DNA from: Variovorax sp. Root318D1
Lineage (GTDB): Bacteria; Pseudomonadota; Gammaproteobacteria; Burkholderiales; Burkholderiaceae_C
Assembly: GCF_001424835.1 (NCBI RefSeq)
Contig: NZ_LMCQ01000012.1
Span: 277,053-341,052, forward strand
DNA: 64,000 bases
Reading direction: 5' to 3'
Below are positions 9,810 through 17,175 of the stretch, in pieces; the first letter of the stretch is position 1; each line of letters begins with the position of its first letter. The notes beneath the pieces are model-generated. The model saw nothing but the letters and a program-made list of their open reading frames with translations. It did no database searches and was not told the origin of the DNA. The position numbers were made by a program, and so were the translations under genes.

Positions 9810-10790
9810 CTATGGGGCGCTTTCATTCGATCGGCCATCGGACCCTGCGGACCGCTTCGACGTCTTCTTTGCCGAAGAACGCCGCACCTGCTCTTCGACG
9901 GGATGCAACCGCGCCCGGCCTTCCATTTGCTCCAACTGCTTCTGCCGCTCGGCGATGGCCAACCGCTGCGCATCCTCGCCGTAGCGGTAGACGCTGAACG
10001 CCTTTTGCAGCATCTTGCCGGGTGCGATATAGGTGTGCGCCGACCATTGGCGCGGCCGGCCGTCGGGCCACAGTACGCAGGTGACGCCGACGATGCCGGT
10101 CTTGTTGTTGCGGCGCAGTTTGTTGGCTCTTTGCTGCCGCATCACCGGCGGATGCTGCCGGACGATGTCATCACGCCAGGCCTGCGCCTGCGCCAACGCG
10201 TCTTGGATGCCGCCCAATTGGGCGAACGAGAACGTCTTGCCGAAGCGCTTGCGGCTGCGTTCCAGCTTGACCTGCCAGTAGGTCTTCTGGCGGACGATGC
10301 CATACATGGAAGCGTCCTTCTGGCCGTTGCCCAACCGGTTGCTCGCCGCATCTCGCTCGGCTTTGGCTGCGAAGCCCTCAACCATCAAGTTCAACTGCCG
10401 CTCGCGTTCAGCGATGGCCATCTGCCTGGCCGTCTTTGGAAAGCGCGCGATGCCGAAGTTCTCGCGCATGAGCGTGCCGTCCACCATGGGGGTCTGGGCA
10501 CACCAGCAGCTGGCTTGTTTGTCCGGCCCCGCCACATAGGCGACGCCGCCGGGCTGGCCGCGGCAGATCGCGCGCTCGATGATGCGCCAGCGAGGGATCT
10601 CCGGATGTTCCCGCATGAGCTGGTCGCGCCGCGCCCGGGCCAGTGCCAAAGCCGCGGCTTCGCTGCGGAACGCCCCGAACTTGAATTGGTGGCGGTGCTC
10701 GATGCCGTTGCGTGTCAACTGCACCCACCATCCGTCGGGGGAGCGCACGAGGCAGCGAAGCGACGGCGGGTTTGCGGTTCCTCTGGGCAT
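9810..10790 (-). CDS. protein made of four AP2-like DNA-binding repeats
   Basis: 326 residues that I read as four AP2/ERF-like units at about 10-62, 76-138, 160-213 and 228-290, with a basic Ser/Lys-rich tail. The last unit is the clearest: KTGIVGVTCVLWPDG, QWSAHTYIAPGK, AFSVYRYGEDAQRLAIAERQ. Units 1 and 3 end in similar helices (RRDQLMREHPEIPR and WRDDIVRQHPPVMR), as do units 2 and 4 (AIAERERQLNLM and AIAERQKQLEQM), suggesting duplication of a two-unit block. Bacterial AP2 domains usually accompany HNH endonucleases or integrases; no such domain is visible here. DNA binding is family inference and function is unknown. Confidence 0.6.
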   Translation of the reverse strand: MPRGTANPPSLRCLVRSPDGWWVQLTRNGIEHRHQFKFGAFRSEAAALALARARRDQLMREHPEIPRWRIIERAICRGQPGGVAYVAGPDKQASCWCAQTPMVDGTLMRENFGIARFPKTARQMAIAERERQLNLMVEGFAAKAERDAASNRLGNGQKDASMYGIVRQKTYWQVKLERSRKRFGKTFSFAQLGGIQDALAQAQAWRDDIVRQHPPVMRQQRANKLRRNNKTGIVGVTCVLWPDGRPRQWSAHTYIAPGKMLQKAFSVYRYGEDAQRLAIAERQKQLEQMEGRARLHPVEEQVRRSSAKKTSKRSAGSDGRSNESAP

Positions 10791-10827
10791 GGGGGGCTGC
10801 GATGGTGGATAAAGCGCGCGGAATGGC

Positions 10828-11193
10828 TCAGTGCTGGCGCGCGGCTCTGCTGTGATGAACGTAAAGGTAGATCAGGCCAACCGGCGCGATGAAGAGGGCG
10901 AAGGTCCAGCACAACAGCATCGTGAGTGCTTTGACGAAGAGCATGAGAATGGCGTTCACGTAGAACGTGTTCTCGCCCAACACGAAACCAACCACGCCCT
11001 CGTAGACAAAGCGCGCATAGGGGTAAAGCAGCGTGTTGACGACCAGGAAGATCACCATGCTGATCGTCATCGCGTGAGGGGAGCGGCTAGCCACGAAAAA
11101 GAAGAACGCGGCAAAGCACAGGCTGAATACGAGCTGACGGAGATAGTAGGCACGGGACAGCCCGCCGAAGGTTTTGACAAGCAATGGAGGCAT
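10828..11193 (-). CDS. hypothetical multi-spanning membrane protein
   Basis: 121 residues with three or four hydrophobic segments (about 20-36, 43-62, 68-78 and 86-115), the last being LCWTFALFIAPVGLIYLYVH. I do not recognise a family. It is the last of four co-oriented unknown genes downstream of the CDI transporter gene, separated by 89 bp from the lipoprotein gene upstream. A short basic C-terminus (HHSRAARQH) would lie in the cytoplasm if the topology follows the positive-inside rule. Confidence 0.6.
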   Translation of the reverse strand: MPPLLVKTFGGLSRAYYLRQLVFSLCFAAFFFFVASRSPHAMTISMVIFLVVNTLLYPYARFVYEGVVGFVLGENTFYVNAILMLFVKALTMLLCWTFALFIAPVGLIYLYVHHSRAARQH

Positions 11194-11282
11194 GGTGTTT
11201 TGTTCAGAGAGTTTTTGGAGATGAGGCTGACAAGCTTGGGAAGCCGATCAGAAACTTGGGTTGGAGGACCGGACCATGGAGT

Positions 11283-11978
11283 TCAAAGCTTCATCTTTTC
11301 GGCCAGTTGCTCGATGCAGGGATCGACATACGCGGTTAGCCCGGCCTTGATGCCTTCGCCGTTGTTCCCGACAAGCTGCTCGAACTTTTGCATCGGCGGT
11401 GCCTTGAGCGGAATGCAACGTGCCTCCGCGAGCACGGCCTTGGACCGCGCGTCGATCAGCCGAGCCCATGTGATGTTCATGACAAAGAACTTCGTCGGCT
11501 CTTTCGACAAGTAGTTAAAGCCGAAGACCTGGCTTCGGACGTCGAGGATCATGTCGGCCTCCGGGGCCGCCGCGACCACGGCATCAACGGTTTGTGCAAC
11601 CGGCGTGGCCGTGGCCGGGGCTTCGCTCATACGGTGGCTCATGCGCAACCGTCTCGCCAGCCCTTGGCCAACCGCAAGCGCCGGATCGACAACACCGAAC
11701 TCTTTGGCCATGCGGTCGCCATCACCGTCCCGGATAGAGGCGCGCGCAACGGCGCCGATCACCCCACCGAATGCGGCAGCCGTGGCGTCTTTCCAGTCGG
11801 GAGGCACACGCGCGGTGAAACTTGGCGACTCCGGAACAGCCAATGCCAATCGGGCGCCGTTCAATGACGCAGTGCTGGCGATGGGTGCAGGCGGCGCGTT
11901 CAGATTGCTGCCACCGCAACCGGCGAGCGCGGCCACGGCAAGAAGGCAACAGGCAAAGGGTCGTTTGGGTTTAAGCAT
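11283..11978 (-). CDS. hypothetical lipoprotein
   Basis: About 231 residues from the ATG at 11978 (MLKPKRPFACCLLAVAALAGC); two upstream in-frame ATGs at 11993 and 11990 would only lengthen the leader. The lipobox is AALAGC. The mature part has a low-complexity start and then a mixed domain with FNYLSKEPTKFFVMNITWAR, ARLIDARSKAVLAEARC and KFEQLVGNNGEGIKAGL. The region resembles periplasmic lipoproteins of unknown function that report on hydrolysable partners; no specific family is recognised. It is co-oriented with the genes downstream of the CDI transporter. Confidence 0.65.
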   Translation of the reverse strand: MLKPKRPFACCLLAVAALAGCGGSNLNAPPAPIASTASLNGARLALAVPESPSFTARVPPDWKDATAAAFGGVIGAVARASIRDGDGDRMAKEFGVVDPALAVGQGLARRLRMSHRMSEAPATATPVAQTVDAVVAAAPEADMILDVRSQVFGFNYLSKEPTKFFVMNITWARLIDARSKAVLAEARCIPLKAPPMQKFEQLVGNNGEGIKAGLTAYVDPCIEQLAEKMKL

Positions 11979-12002
11979 GGTTTCGAGCATCACAAGCTCT
12001 CG

Positions 12003-12500
12003 TCAAGGTTGATGTTGGAGATCGGCCAACGGTTCCATCAGGCTGAGGGATTCGCCTGAAGTTGCGTCTTCTTGCCGAGTTGCGTCTGGCGCGCGTCGAT
12101 TGTTTCGATGGGCTGCTTCGGTGGTCGCACGCACCGCCACGCGTCGCTTCTTCACCGTGATCACCGGCGCGGGCGCAGGAGCCGGCGTTGGGTTGCCCGG
12201 TTCTAGAATGGGCTCCGGCAATCGTGCAGGGTCAGCGAGCAGGCGGTCGTCCAATGGCCGGTTCGCGCACGGCGGCGCCTTGCCCCACCGCATACGCAGC
12301 GCACTTTCGATTTTTCGGGCGTGGAGCGCTGTCACGACATCGCCGTTGACCTGTACATAGCCGCCATCCTGGGTTCTTGCGAGGGCACCGATGGCCGCGA
12401 CACCGTGCTGGACGGTGCCGAGGAACGTCAAGTCGTCACGCGCATTCGCAAACATGCGCCAGTGATTGCCCAAATGAATGACGAAGGTGATTTTGGTCAT
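12003..12500 (-). CDS. hypothetical protein with Pro-rich linker and basic C-terminus
   Basis: 165 residues from the ATG at 12500 (MTKITFVIHLGNHWRMFANA). The first 90 residues look like a small globular domain (YVQVNGDVVTALHARKIESA, LRMRWGKAPPC). A Pro/Ala linker (PTPAPAPAPVITVKKRRVAV) and a basic, probably disordered tail follow. The frame stays open for 45 more codons upstream, but that part is Arg-rich, has no ribosome-binding site and is unlikely to be translated. No family is recognised. It sits between two co-oriented unknown genes. Confidence 0.5.
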   Translation of the reverse strand: MTKITFVIHLGNHWRMFANARDDLTFLGTVQHGVAAIGALARTQDGGYVQVNGDVVTALHARKIESALRMRWGKAPPCANRPLDDRLLADPARLPEPILEPGNPTPAPAPAPVITVKKRRVAVRATTEAAHRNNRRAPDATRQEDATSGESLSLMEPLADLQHQP

Positions 12501-12661
12501 GACAAGACGTGCTGGCCTTTGCTGCTCAGGTGTTCGGCGAAGAGGCGCAAGCCTGGTGGACAAGCCGTACGAATGGTTCGACGGGCAAACGCCAGCAGCG
12601 TTCTCTCTGGAGGCGATGCGATGCCGACATCTCACCGACTTCGCCTGTCATAAGCACGAAG

Positions 12662-13783
12662 CTACTCATGACGTGGGTTTTGTGCTGGGAGTACCAGCTC
12701 GATCGCAGCGTCTGGAGCCGTGAAGCGCGTCATCGTGCTCGGCATTTCAACGCCATCCAGAGTGCGTGCCAGAAGTAGCCAGCGACCACCCGAGTGAACC
12801 TGAACTTCCGCGCGCAGGAGCGCTCCGCTTTCGACACATTCGCGCCCTTTCCAGTCCTCCTTGCGCTCTTGAGCTTCTGCCTTGGCCAGCATTTGAGCGC
12901 GTGCACAGGTCTCCTTGGAGATGATCAGATCCGCCGTGTCCTTTAGCCTGATGCCGGCACTGGTCGCGAGCATCTTGGGCAGCTGCGCAGTTCCGATGGA
13001 GCCGGCAAAAAGGGCAACGATGACGACAGTCAAGATGACCATGAAAGAGCTGCTCGGCTTGATCTTCGACAACCCCGAGATCAGTAGGATGACAACGAAG
13101 TGCAAAGCCAGGAACGTGAAGCCGCGTTGGTCCGCGGTGAGCACGGATGCACCGCCCGTCAGCCGGATCAGAAGATCCACGGTCGGAATCAGCATCACAG
13201 AGCCCACCACGCAAAGGAAGAACACCCGTGCGTAGTTCATGCGCTCGCGTGGCGGCGTGGCCTTTGTGCGTCCCCACAGGTCGAGCCAAACAACGAGTGC
13301 CGCCAGCGCAATCGCCGCGAAGACCACGATGCCCAGCGTCCACAGCGCTCCAAGTTCATGCCAACTGAGAGCCAGGAATATTCCACCCCAGAGGAGGGCA
13401 GCAGCAATGATCTGCGCCCACGCGATATCGCTCCATCGGGGGCGAATTCCTTCGTTCATCTGGAGCATCAACAATGGCGTCCACAGCGAAGTCGCAAGGC
13501 TGACAGCCACAGCGACCGCGGTGGCGGTAACCAGGCCGGCGGCCGTCAGAAGGGCACCTATATCCGACAATGGATATGCGATATCGCTGAAATACCGCAA
13601 TGTCGCCAGGAGCCCAATTGCGGCCGCAAAAAGTACAAAATTTCCTAGGGGAAGCTCAGCGATGGTCAGCCAAAGCCGTCTTGCAGGCAGCGGCCACCAC
13701 GATGCAGGAGTGACTGGCGGTGAGTTGGAGTTCACCGATGGCGTATTGGGAGTATCAGAATGAGGAGAAGCGATCATCATCAA
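12662..13783 (-). CDS. hypothetical multi-spanning membrane protein coupled to the CDI transporter gene
   Basis: 373 residues: a short Ser/Pro-rich N-terminus, about eight hydrophobic segments between residues 40 and 270 (for example NFVLFAAAIGLLATLRYF and FMVILTVVIVALFAGSIG), then a soluble C-terminal domain of about 100 residues with three cysteines (ETCARAQ, GRECVESG). No family is recognised. Its ATG overlaps the stop codon of the TpsB gene (ATGA at 13780-13783), so it is probably translated with the CDI transporter. Whether it serves the CDI system is unknown. Confidence 0.65.
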   Translation of the reverse strand: MMMIASPHSDTPNTPSVNSNSPPVTPASWWPLPARRLWLTIAELPLGNFVLFAAAIGLLATLRYFSDIAYPLSDIGALLTAAGLVTATAVAVAVSLATSLWTPLLMLQMNEGIRPRWSDIAWAQIIAAALLWGGIFLALSWHELGALWTLGIVVFAAIALAALVVWLDLWGRTKATPPRERMNYARVFFLCVVGSVMLIPTVDLLIRLTGGASVLTADQRGFTFLALHFVVILLISGLSKIKPSSSFMVILTVVIVALFAGSIGTAQLPKMLATSAGIRLKDTADLIISKETCARAQMLAKAEAQERKEDWKGRECVESGALLRAEVQVHSGGRWLLLARTLDGVEMPSTMTRFTAPDAAIELVLPAQNPRHE

Positions 13784-15510
13784 AAGCTCGCATTGAGATT
13801 GAACCCGAAGGTGGTCTTGGCCGTCCGGTACCCCTCCGGCTTGCTGATCGGCGCCCCCATGAAGAAGTCATAGCTGAGCTTGCTCCACTGGCCGCGCACG
13901 CCGAGCACCGCCCCTGCCAGGTTGCGGCCCAGCAGGTCCGCGGTCGACCGCCCACCAACATGCCCGTAGTCGGCCCCGACATAGAGCTCCGCCCCGCTCT
14001 GTCCCATGGCCCATCCGATGTCATTGCGAATCAGCCAGCCGCGCTCGCCCATCAGGCTCGTCTCGCCATCGAAGCCGCGCACCGTGTAGCGCCCGCCGAT
14101 GGCGAAGCGGTCCTGCGGCGTGAGCGGCGTGCGGTTCCACTGCGCACGCACCAGGCCCGAGTAGCGCAGCTTCTCTTCGCCCAGCTTGAACGGTGCGTTC
14201 AGGCTCACCTCGGCCGTGTACAGCCGCAAGCGCGACGTGCCCTCGCCGAACTGCTCCTCCGGCGCGGCGATGGCCCCGAAGCCGCCCGTGCCGTGCTTGT
14301 AGGCCAGCGTGCCTTCCAGCGTCGCGTCGCCGATGAACTCCTTGTGGTTCAGCCCGAGCTCCCAGCCGCCCACGACGCGGTGCTGCACCTCGATCTCGGT
14401 GTCGTCCACGAAGTTGCGCGATTCCCTGCGGAAGCCCTTCAGCGCCAAGGTCGTCTTGCGGCGCTGGTCGCGGTACAGCAGGCGCGAGAGCTTGACTTCG
14501 GCGTTGTTGGTCTTGCCCGCATAGACATAGTCCTGGCTCAGACCGGCCACGCGCTGGTGGTACCGGCTGTTGGAGGCGGTGAAGCCCAGCATCCAGTAGC
14601 CGTAGGGCAGCGAGTAGTGCACCGTTTGGCCCTCGGTGCCCTTGGCGGGGTCGCTGAAGACATGGCCGTTGAGGTTGTGGTTGGCGCTGGCGTAGAACAG
14701 GTCGTTCAGCCCGAAGGGGTTGTCGATGGAGACGGTGGCGCCGGCCTGGTAGCGGCCGGTGGCCTCGGTGCCGCTGTCGTCCAGGCTCAGGGTGACACGC
14801 CATTTCTTGGATTGAACGTACTTGACCACCAGGTCGCTGTCGCCGGGCCGGGCGTTCGCGGCCGTCGAGGGTTCGATCTGAATGTCGGCCTCGGCCGTGG
14901 GCGCGCGCTTGAGGTTCTCCAGGCCCTGCTCGATGTCGCGCAGGTTCAAGAGATCGCCGGGCCGGGCGGGAATGGCGGAACCCAGCAAGGCGCCGCTGCC
15001 CAGCAGCGTGGCCGAGGAATCGGGCGTGGTGCGGATGGCGGCGATGCGCCCGGGGACCAGCGACAGGGTCAAGGTGCCGGCGGACAGGTCCTGCGGCGCG
15101 GCCAGCACGCGGGTGGTGACGAAGCCGCGCGCGATGACGGCCTGCTGGGCGCGGGCCAGGACCACGTTCACGCCTGCGGTGCCCAGGCAGCGGCCGATCG
15201 GCGAATCGTTGCCTTCGGGACCGGAAAGATCAGAGACCGCCCACTGGAACGATTCGGACTGCTCGCCGACCAAGAGCACGCGATCGATCCGAAAGCACGG
15301 GGCTTCCGAAGCCGGGATGCGCTGGGTGGGCGCGGGCGGTGCCGCCTGCAGTCGCTGGTCGACGCTGCGCTCGTTCTGCTCGCGCAGGGCGCGTTCGCGT
15401 TCCTGCTGGCGCTGTTGTTCGACGATGGGTTGTGGCGTCGTCGGCGTCTGCTGAGCCGTTGCCAACAACGGACAGGCGGCCATGGCGGCCGTTAACAGGT
15501 TGCGTTTCAA
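13780..15510 (-). CDS. ShlB/FhaC/HecB-type outer-membrane transporter of the CDI locus (CdiB/BcpB)
   Basis: 576 residues: a signal peptide (LLTAAMAACPLLATAQQ), a Gln/Arg-rich helix at about 30-55 that may plug the pore, two POTRA-like units at about 75-230 with CFRIDRVLLVGEQSESFQW and GTLTLSLVPGRIAAIR, and a 16-strand barrel from about 240. The FhaC-type motif VRGFDGE lies in the barrel, and the protein ends in phenylalanine, as expected of an outer-membrane barrel. It exports the partner CdiA-like exoprotein encoded on the same strand. In the A-I-O-B order it is the fourth gene, as in Burkholderia bcpAIOB loci. Confidence 0.9.
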   Translation of the reverse strand: MKRNLLTAAMAACPLLATAQQTPTTPQPIVEQQRQQERERALREQNERSVDQRLQAAPPAPTQRIPASEAPCFRIDRVLLVGEQSESFQWAVSDLSGPEGNDSPIGRCLGTAGVNVVLARAQQAVIARGFVTTRVLAAPQDLSAGTLTLSLVPGRIAAIRTTPDSSATLLGSGALLGSAIPARPGDLLNLRDIEQGLENLKRAPTAEADIQIEPSTAANARPGDSDLVVKYVQSKKWRVTLSLDDSGTEATGRYQAGATVSIDNPFGLNDLFYASANHNLNGHVFSDPAKGTEGQTVHYSLPYGYWMLGFTASNSRYHQRVAGLSQDYVYAGKTNNAEVKLSRLLYRDQRRKTTLALKGFRRESRNFVDDTEIEVQHRVVGGWELGLNHKEFIGDATLEGTLAYKHGTGGFGAIAAPEEQFGEGTSRLRLYTAEVSLNAPFKLGEEKLRYSGLVRAQWNRTPLTPQDRFAIGGRYTVRGFDGETSLMGERGWLIRNDIGWAMGQSGAELYVGADYGHVGGRSTADLLGRNLAGAVLGVRGQWSKLSYDFFMGAPISKPEGYRTAKTTFGFNLNASF

Positions 15511-15926
15511 GTCAACTCCCTCTTTTCTTTTTTCTCAAGCCAGTCATCCGGCTGCATCCGAAATCGCGTTGCCGCAGATCAAGGCCTACGGAGGTTTTTT
15601 CTAGAATCTAAACGGCGGATAAGTACGAGTCACCGAAGGCAATTCCTTAGGGTCTCCGAGCAGACCGGTTGAAGAGGAAATTGATCTTTGGCGTTTTCGC
15701 TGCTAATTTTTAATGCTCCGCTAGTATTCTTCTAGTTTCAAACTCCCCACAGGAAACAGTACGTGGAACGAATTCCTGCCCGCCGTTTATCACAGCCCGA
15801 CATTTCAGTACCCAGTCGCGTAACAGTTCTGGATTTGGTAATCTCGCCTTGAATGAATTTATCTTTTGTTTGCTCAATATGAAGAATTTTGTTGTTGCGA
15901 CTTCCCTTGTTCTTTTTTAAGGCACC
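15511..15926. other. AT-rich intergenic stretch between the CDI transporter and the lipoprotein gene
   Basis: These 416 bp have visibly lower GC than the flanks and no convincing gene. On the minus strand, codons 15877 to 15710 form a 55-codon open frame starting with TTG and ending TAA (LSKQKINSF... to RRILAEH) without a good ribosome-binding site. It could be a remnant of an older toxin or immunity module, or chance. The CDI transporter gene starts at the left edge, so part of this stretch probably carries its promoter. No clear inverted repeat was seen. Confidence 0.4.
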
Positions 15927-16217
15927 TCAAGAGTAAGACTGGAAATCCGGAAGATCATCAATGGTGAGTTGGTTGTTGAGGTCGGCTGGTACCAAGAACA
16001 ACTTTCGCGGTTCTCCAAAGCAATATATGGAACCCGCATAAGTCTTAAGCATATCTGTTGCGTAACCCCCATTGGGTAAGCGGGCGATCATATATGTGTA
16101 GCCGCCACTTAAATCAGGACATTGATCTGCGATAAATTTTGATGGATTCCGGTCCAAATCGTTTGCCGTCACGCCTCGCGCAACACCACACCCATACAAC
16201 AAGAATGTGGAAATCAA
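15927..16217 (-). CDS. small lipoprotein, candidate BcpO-like third gene of the CDI locus
   Basis: 96 residues if the TTG at 16217 is used. The lipobox is FLLYGC, followed by a mature domain of about 85 residues (NPSKFIADQCPDLSGGYTYM, YCFGEPRKLFLVPADL). No ATG or GTG is available. Reading upstream in frame gives KLQRKSIFGALL directly before the TTG, which would complete a proper lipoprotein signal, so the real start may be a rare ATT near 16253 or ATA at 16230-16232, the latter with AAAGGA 5 nt upstream. The position between the immunity gene and the transporter gene matches BcpO of Burkholderia-type loci. Low GC. Confidence 0.6.
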   Translation of the reverse strand: MISTFLLYGCGVARGVTANDLDRNPSKFIADQCPDLSGGYTYMIARLPNGGYATDMLKTYAGSIYCFGEPRKLFLVPADLNNQLTIDDLPDFQSYS

Positions 16218-16310
16218 TAAAGCGCCAAATATAGATTTCCTTTGAAGCTTAATTCTTTTTAAACTCGAGCAAAAATTGGCGACAAATCGAAGCTCGTCTT
16301 GGAAATCTGT

Positions 16311-16769
16311 TTATAACGACGAATTAAATGTCTTCTCGATTATTGGATGAGGGGACATCTGAAAACACAGGTGGCATGGCTTCTTTTTACCCAGCCAGTG
16401 GTGCAGCTGAATTAGGAACGATTCGATCAAATCGAATACCTTCGTACGATCAGCCTCGAAAAGCTCGTCTGCATGATCCATAACAATAATCAAGCCAGGA
16501 AGACTCGTTGACAAGGAAATCATGTCGTCGAGCAATCGGATCCAATGCTCCTCTCCGTACGGAGCATGTGACGCACCGATCGCGACAGCGACAGCATCGC
16601 AAGCAGCAAGAGGGTTCACTGCAATCGGCCTGCAATCTATATAGGCGCATCGTATCCCCGCACTGTCCAATTCGGCCTTTAAATCAACCACCTCTTCATC
16701 GACCTTGATTGCCTCGATAAAGTGAACAGCGCAGGTTGTTGATCTGATGGTATCGCTATATCCACGCAT
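16311..16769 (-). CDS. putative CDI immunity protein (CdiI/BcpI)
   Basis: 152 residues, cytosolic, with no signal peptide. It begins 13 nt after the stop of the CdiA-like gene, with a good GGAG site 7 nt before the ATG at 16769. That placement is diagnostic of CDI immunity genes. The sequence GLIIVMDHADELFEADRTKV and the following amphipathic helix remind me of barstar-like inhibitors, but this is a weak resemblance. GC is clearly lower than in the surrounding chromosome. It should neutralise the toxin tip encoded at 16783-17175; the pairing is inferred from position. Confidence 0.65.
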   Translation of the reverse strand: MRGYSDTIRSTTCAVHFIEAIKVDEEVVDLKAELDSAGIRCAYIDCRPIAVNPLAACDAVAVAIGASHAPYGEEHWIRLLDDMISLSTSLPGLIIVMDHADELFEADRTKVFDLIESFLIQLHHWLGKKKPCHLCFQMSPHPIIEKTFNSSL

Positions 16770-16782
16770 TTATTTCTCCAAT

Positions 16783-17175
16783 TTAGCGTTTTGGCGGGCC
16801 GGCATCGAATCTGGTCCAACGCAATGGCTGGGCAGTTGTTGCTGCATAATGATCCAACGATACATAAAAGGTGTTGGGAAATTTTGGTGAATACGCGATT
16901 CGTACTGCACCCGCATCACTTAGCCCCAAGTCGAATATTTCATAAAGCGGGCCTCCGCTACGTGGCAGTTCCACCTTCGGATCATTAAAGCTTAACCATT
17001 CTCGCGTCGTCGCAGTTCCCGCCATGATTTCTTGTGTCCGGAACCACACAAGTCGCTCCGCCTCTGACCCAAAGAACCTTGCTTTAAATTCAGCGGTGGG
17101 CCCAAACGGATAGTCCGTGTCTGCGGAGTACTCGTATCCGAAACCAGGTTGCAATGGTCCGCGCGGCCCCATCTG
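16783..17175 (-). other. CDI toxin tip (CdiA-CT), 130 residues, unrecognised type
   Basis: The segment after VEYN codes for QMGPRGPLQPGFGYEYS through to RWTRFDAGPPKR. It is less GC-rich than the rest of the gene and lies directly before the immunity gene. VEYN takes the place of the VENN or LYN-type boundary motifs that separate conserved CdiA from exchangeable toxins. Aromatic residues and charged pairs (FFGSEAERLVWFR, SLDHYAATT) suggest a compact enzyme, possibly a nuclease, but no family is recognised. Confidence 0.6.

Noticed and set aside
9810..10790. Phage integrase or homing endonuclease for the AP2-repeat protein
   Set aside because: No tyrosine-recombinase RHRY set and no HNH residues could be found between the repeats.
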